A stretch of 5,280 nucleotides of DNA from JBDRGX01 sp043817485 [NCBI: bacterium] (GTDB lineage Bacteria; JBDRGX01), in contig JBDRGX010000030.1 of the NCBI GenBank assembly GCA_043817485.1, positions 1-5,280 of the forward strand, read 5' to 3'. A model generated the notes under the pieces. That model was not told the DNA's origin. It was given only the letters and a program-made list of their open reading frames with translations, and did not search any database. The translations under genes and the position numbers were made by a program. Of this stretch, positions 4,595 through 5,280 are shown piece after piece (position 1 is the first letter of the stretch; each line of letters begins with the position of its first letter).

Positions 4595-5280
4595 ATGCAA
4601 ATAGATGTTTTAACATTATTTCCTAAAATGTTTTTTTCTCCATTTGAAGAAAGTATTATTAAAAGAGCAAAAGAAAAAGAAATAGTAAAAATAAATATTC
4701 ATAATATTAGAGATTTTGCTTTAGATAAACATAAACAAGTAGATGATAAGCCCTTTGGTGGTGTTCCAGGAATGGTTTTGAAAATTGAACCAATTTATAG
4801 AGCTTTTGAACAATTAAATTTTTTAAATGTTCAAAAAAAAATTTTTCTTTCTCCTCAAGGAAAATTATTAACTCAATCAATATTATTTGATTTACTTTCT
4901 TATGATCATTTAGTGCTTTTATGTGGTCATTATGAAGGGGTTGATGAAAGAATAATAGATCTACTTATTACTGATGAAATTTCTATTGGAAATTATGTTT
5001 TAAGTGGAGGAGAAATTCCAGCAATGGTAATAATTGATGCTATTGTAAGATTATTACCAAATGCTATTGGAAAAAAAGAATCATTGGAAAATGAATCTTT
5101 TTCGAATAATCTTTTAGATTATCCAGTGTTCACAAGACCAAGAGAATTTAAAAGTTTGAAAGTTCCAGAAGTTCTTTTATCTGGCAATCATAAAGAAATA
5201 GAATTTTTTAAAAAAATAGAAGCTTTGAAAAAAACGTTTAAAAAAAGACCTGATTTAATAAACAAAGATTTTTTTTCAGA
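4595..5280 (+). CDS. trmD: tRNA (guanine-37-N1)-methyltransferase TrmD, 3' end outside the window
   Basis: TrmD methylates G37 next to the anticodon of tRNAs reading CNN and some other codons, using S-adenosylmethionine. This prevents +1 frameshifting and is usually essential. The frame is open for 228 codons to the window edge, covering nearly the whole enzyme (family about 230-260). Motifs are MQIDVLTLFP (1-10), HNIRDFA (36-42), DDKPFGGVPGMVLK (50-63), SPQGK (86-90), and the trefoil-knot SAM site LLCGHYEGVDERI (108-120) with ISIGNYVLSGGE (129-140). Then come ENESFSNNLLDYP (165-177), FTRPREF and VPEVLLSGNHKEI (190-202). The C-terminal RPDL is reached. Two departures from the consensus are visible: Val57 in the usual GGG loop, and Glu167 where the catalytic Asp of E. 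coli/H. influenzae TrmD (Asp169) aligns. No Shine-Dalgarno precedes the ATG, which is chosen because M-x-I-D-V-L-T-L-F-P is the family N-terminus. Confidence 0.95.
   Translation, partial: MQIDVLTLFPKMFFSPFEESIIKRAKEKEIVKINIHNIRDFALDKHKQVDDKPFGGVPGMVLKIEPIYRAFEQLNFLNVQKKIFLSPQGKLLTQSILFDLLSYDHLVLLCGHYEGVDERIIDLLITDEISIGNYVLSGGEIPAMVIIDAIVRLLPNAIGKKESLENESFSNNLLDYPVFTRPREFKSLKVPEVLLSGNHKEIEFFKKIEALKKTFKKRPDLINKDFFS

Overview
The window is a gene-dense piece of a very A+T-rich bacterial chromosome (about 20-25% G+C by rough counting of a few rows). All genes lie on the plus strand. It carries housekeeping genes only: eight coding sequences plus one small unrecognised membrane ORF, with overlaps or short gaps. 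There are no RNA genes, mobile elements, CRISPR arrays or clear terminators. Shine-Dalgarno sites (AAGGAG type), TGG for Trp and TAA/TGA stops indicate a bacterium using the ordinary code. Base composition, A runs of up to 10 and tight packing suggest a reduced genome, such as a symbiont or a small-celled candidate-phylum bacterium. I cannot name the phylum from sequence alone.

Block 1 (1-2003) is biosynthesis: the 3' part of a prephenate dehydrogenase gene (tyrA, tyrosine pathway), ispD (MEP isoprenoid pathway) and coaE (last step of coenzyme A synthesis). The genes overlap by 11 nt and 40 nt, so they are almost certainly co-transcribed and probably translationally coupled. coaE starts at TTG inside ispD. 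The usual partners aroA and ispF do not follow tyrA and ispD here.

A 71-nt spacer (2004-2074) is the longest non-coding gap. It holds a weak inverted repeat that could also pair with the next ribosome binding site, and a 14-codon leader-like ORF.

Block 2 (2075-5280, running off the right edge) is the conserved SRP/ribosome/tRNA-modification cluster. A TM2/DUF6677-like membrane protein and a 56-residue two-helix membrane protein are followed by ffh (SRP GTPase), rpsP (ribosomal protein bS16), khpA (KH-domain RNA-binding protein) and trmD (tRNA m1G37 methyltransferase, 3' end missing). Functionally the block joins membrane targeting of nascent proteins with 30S assembly and tRNA modification.

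The most notable points are these: rimM is missing from its usual place between khpA and trmD; khpA and trmD lie in one frame separated by a single stop; Ffh has DTRGR where DTAGR is canonical; TrmD has Glu at the expected catalytic Asp and Val in its GGG loop; and an uncharacterised membrane-protein pair is coupled to ffh. I see no convincing wholly new system; the membrane pair in front of ffh is the best candidate for undescribed function.
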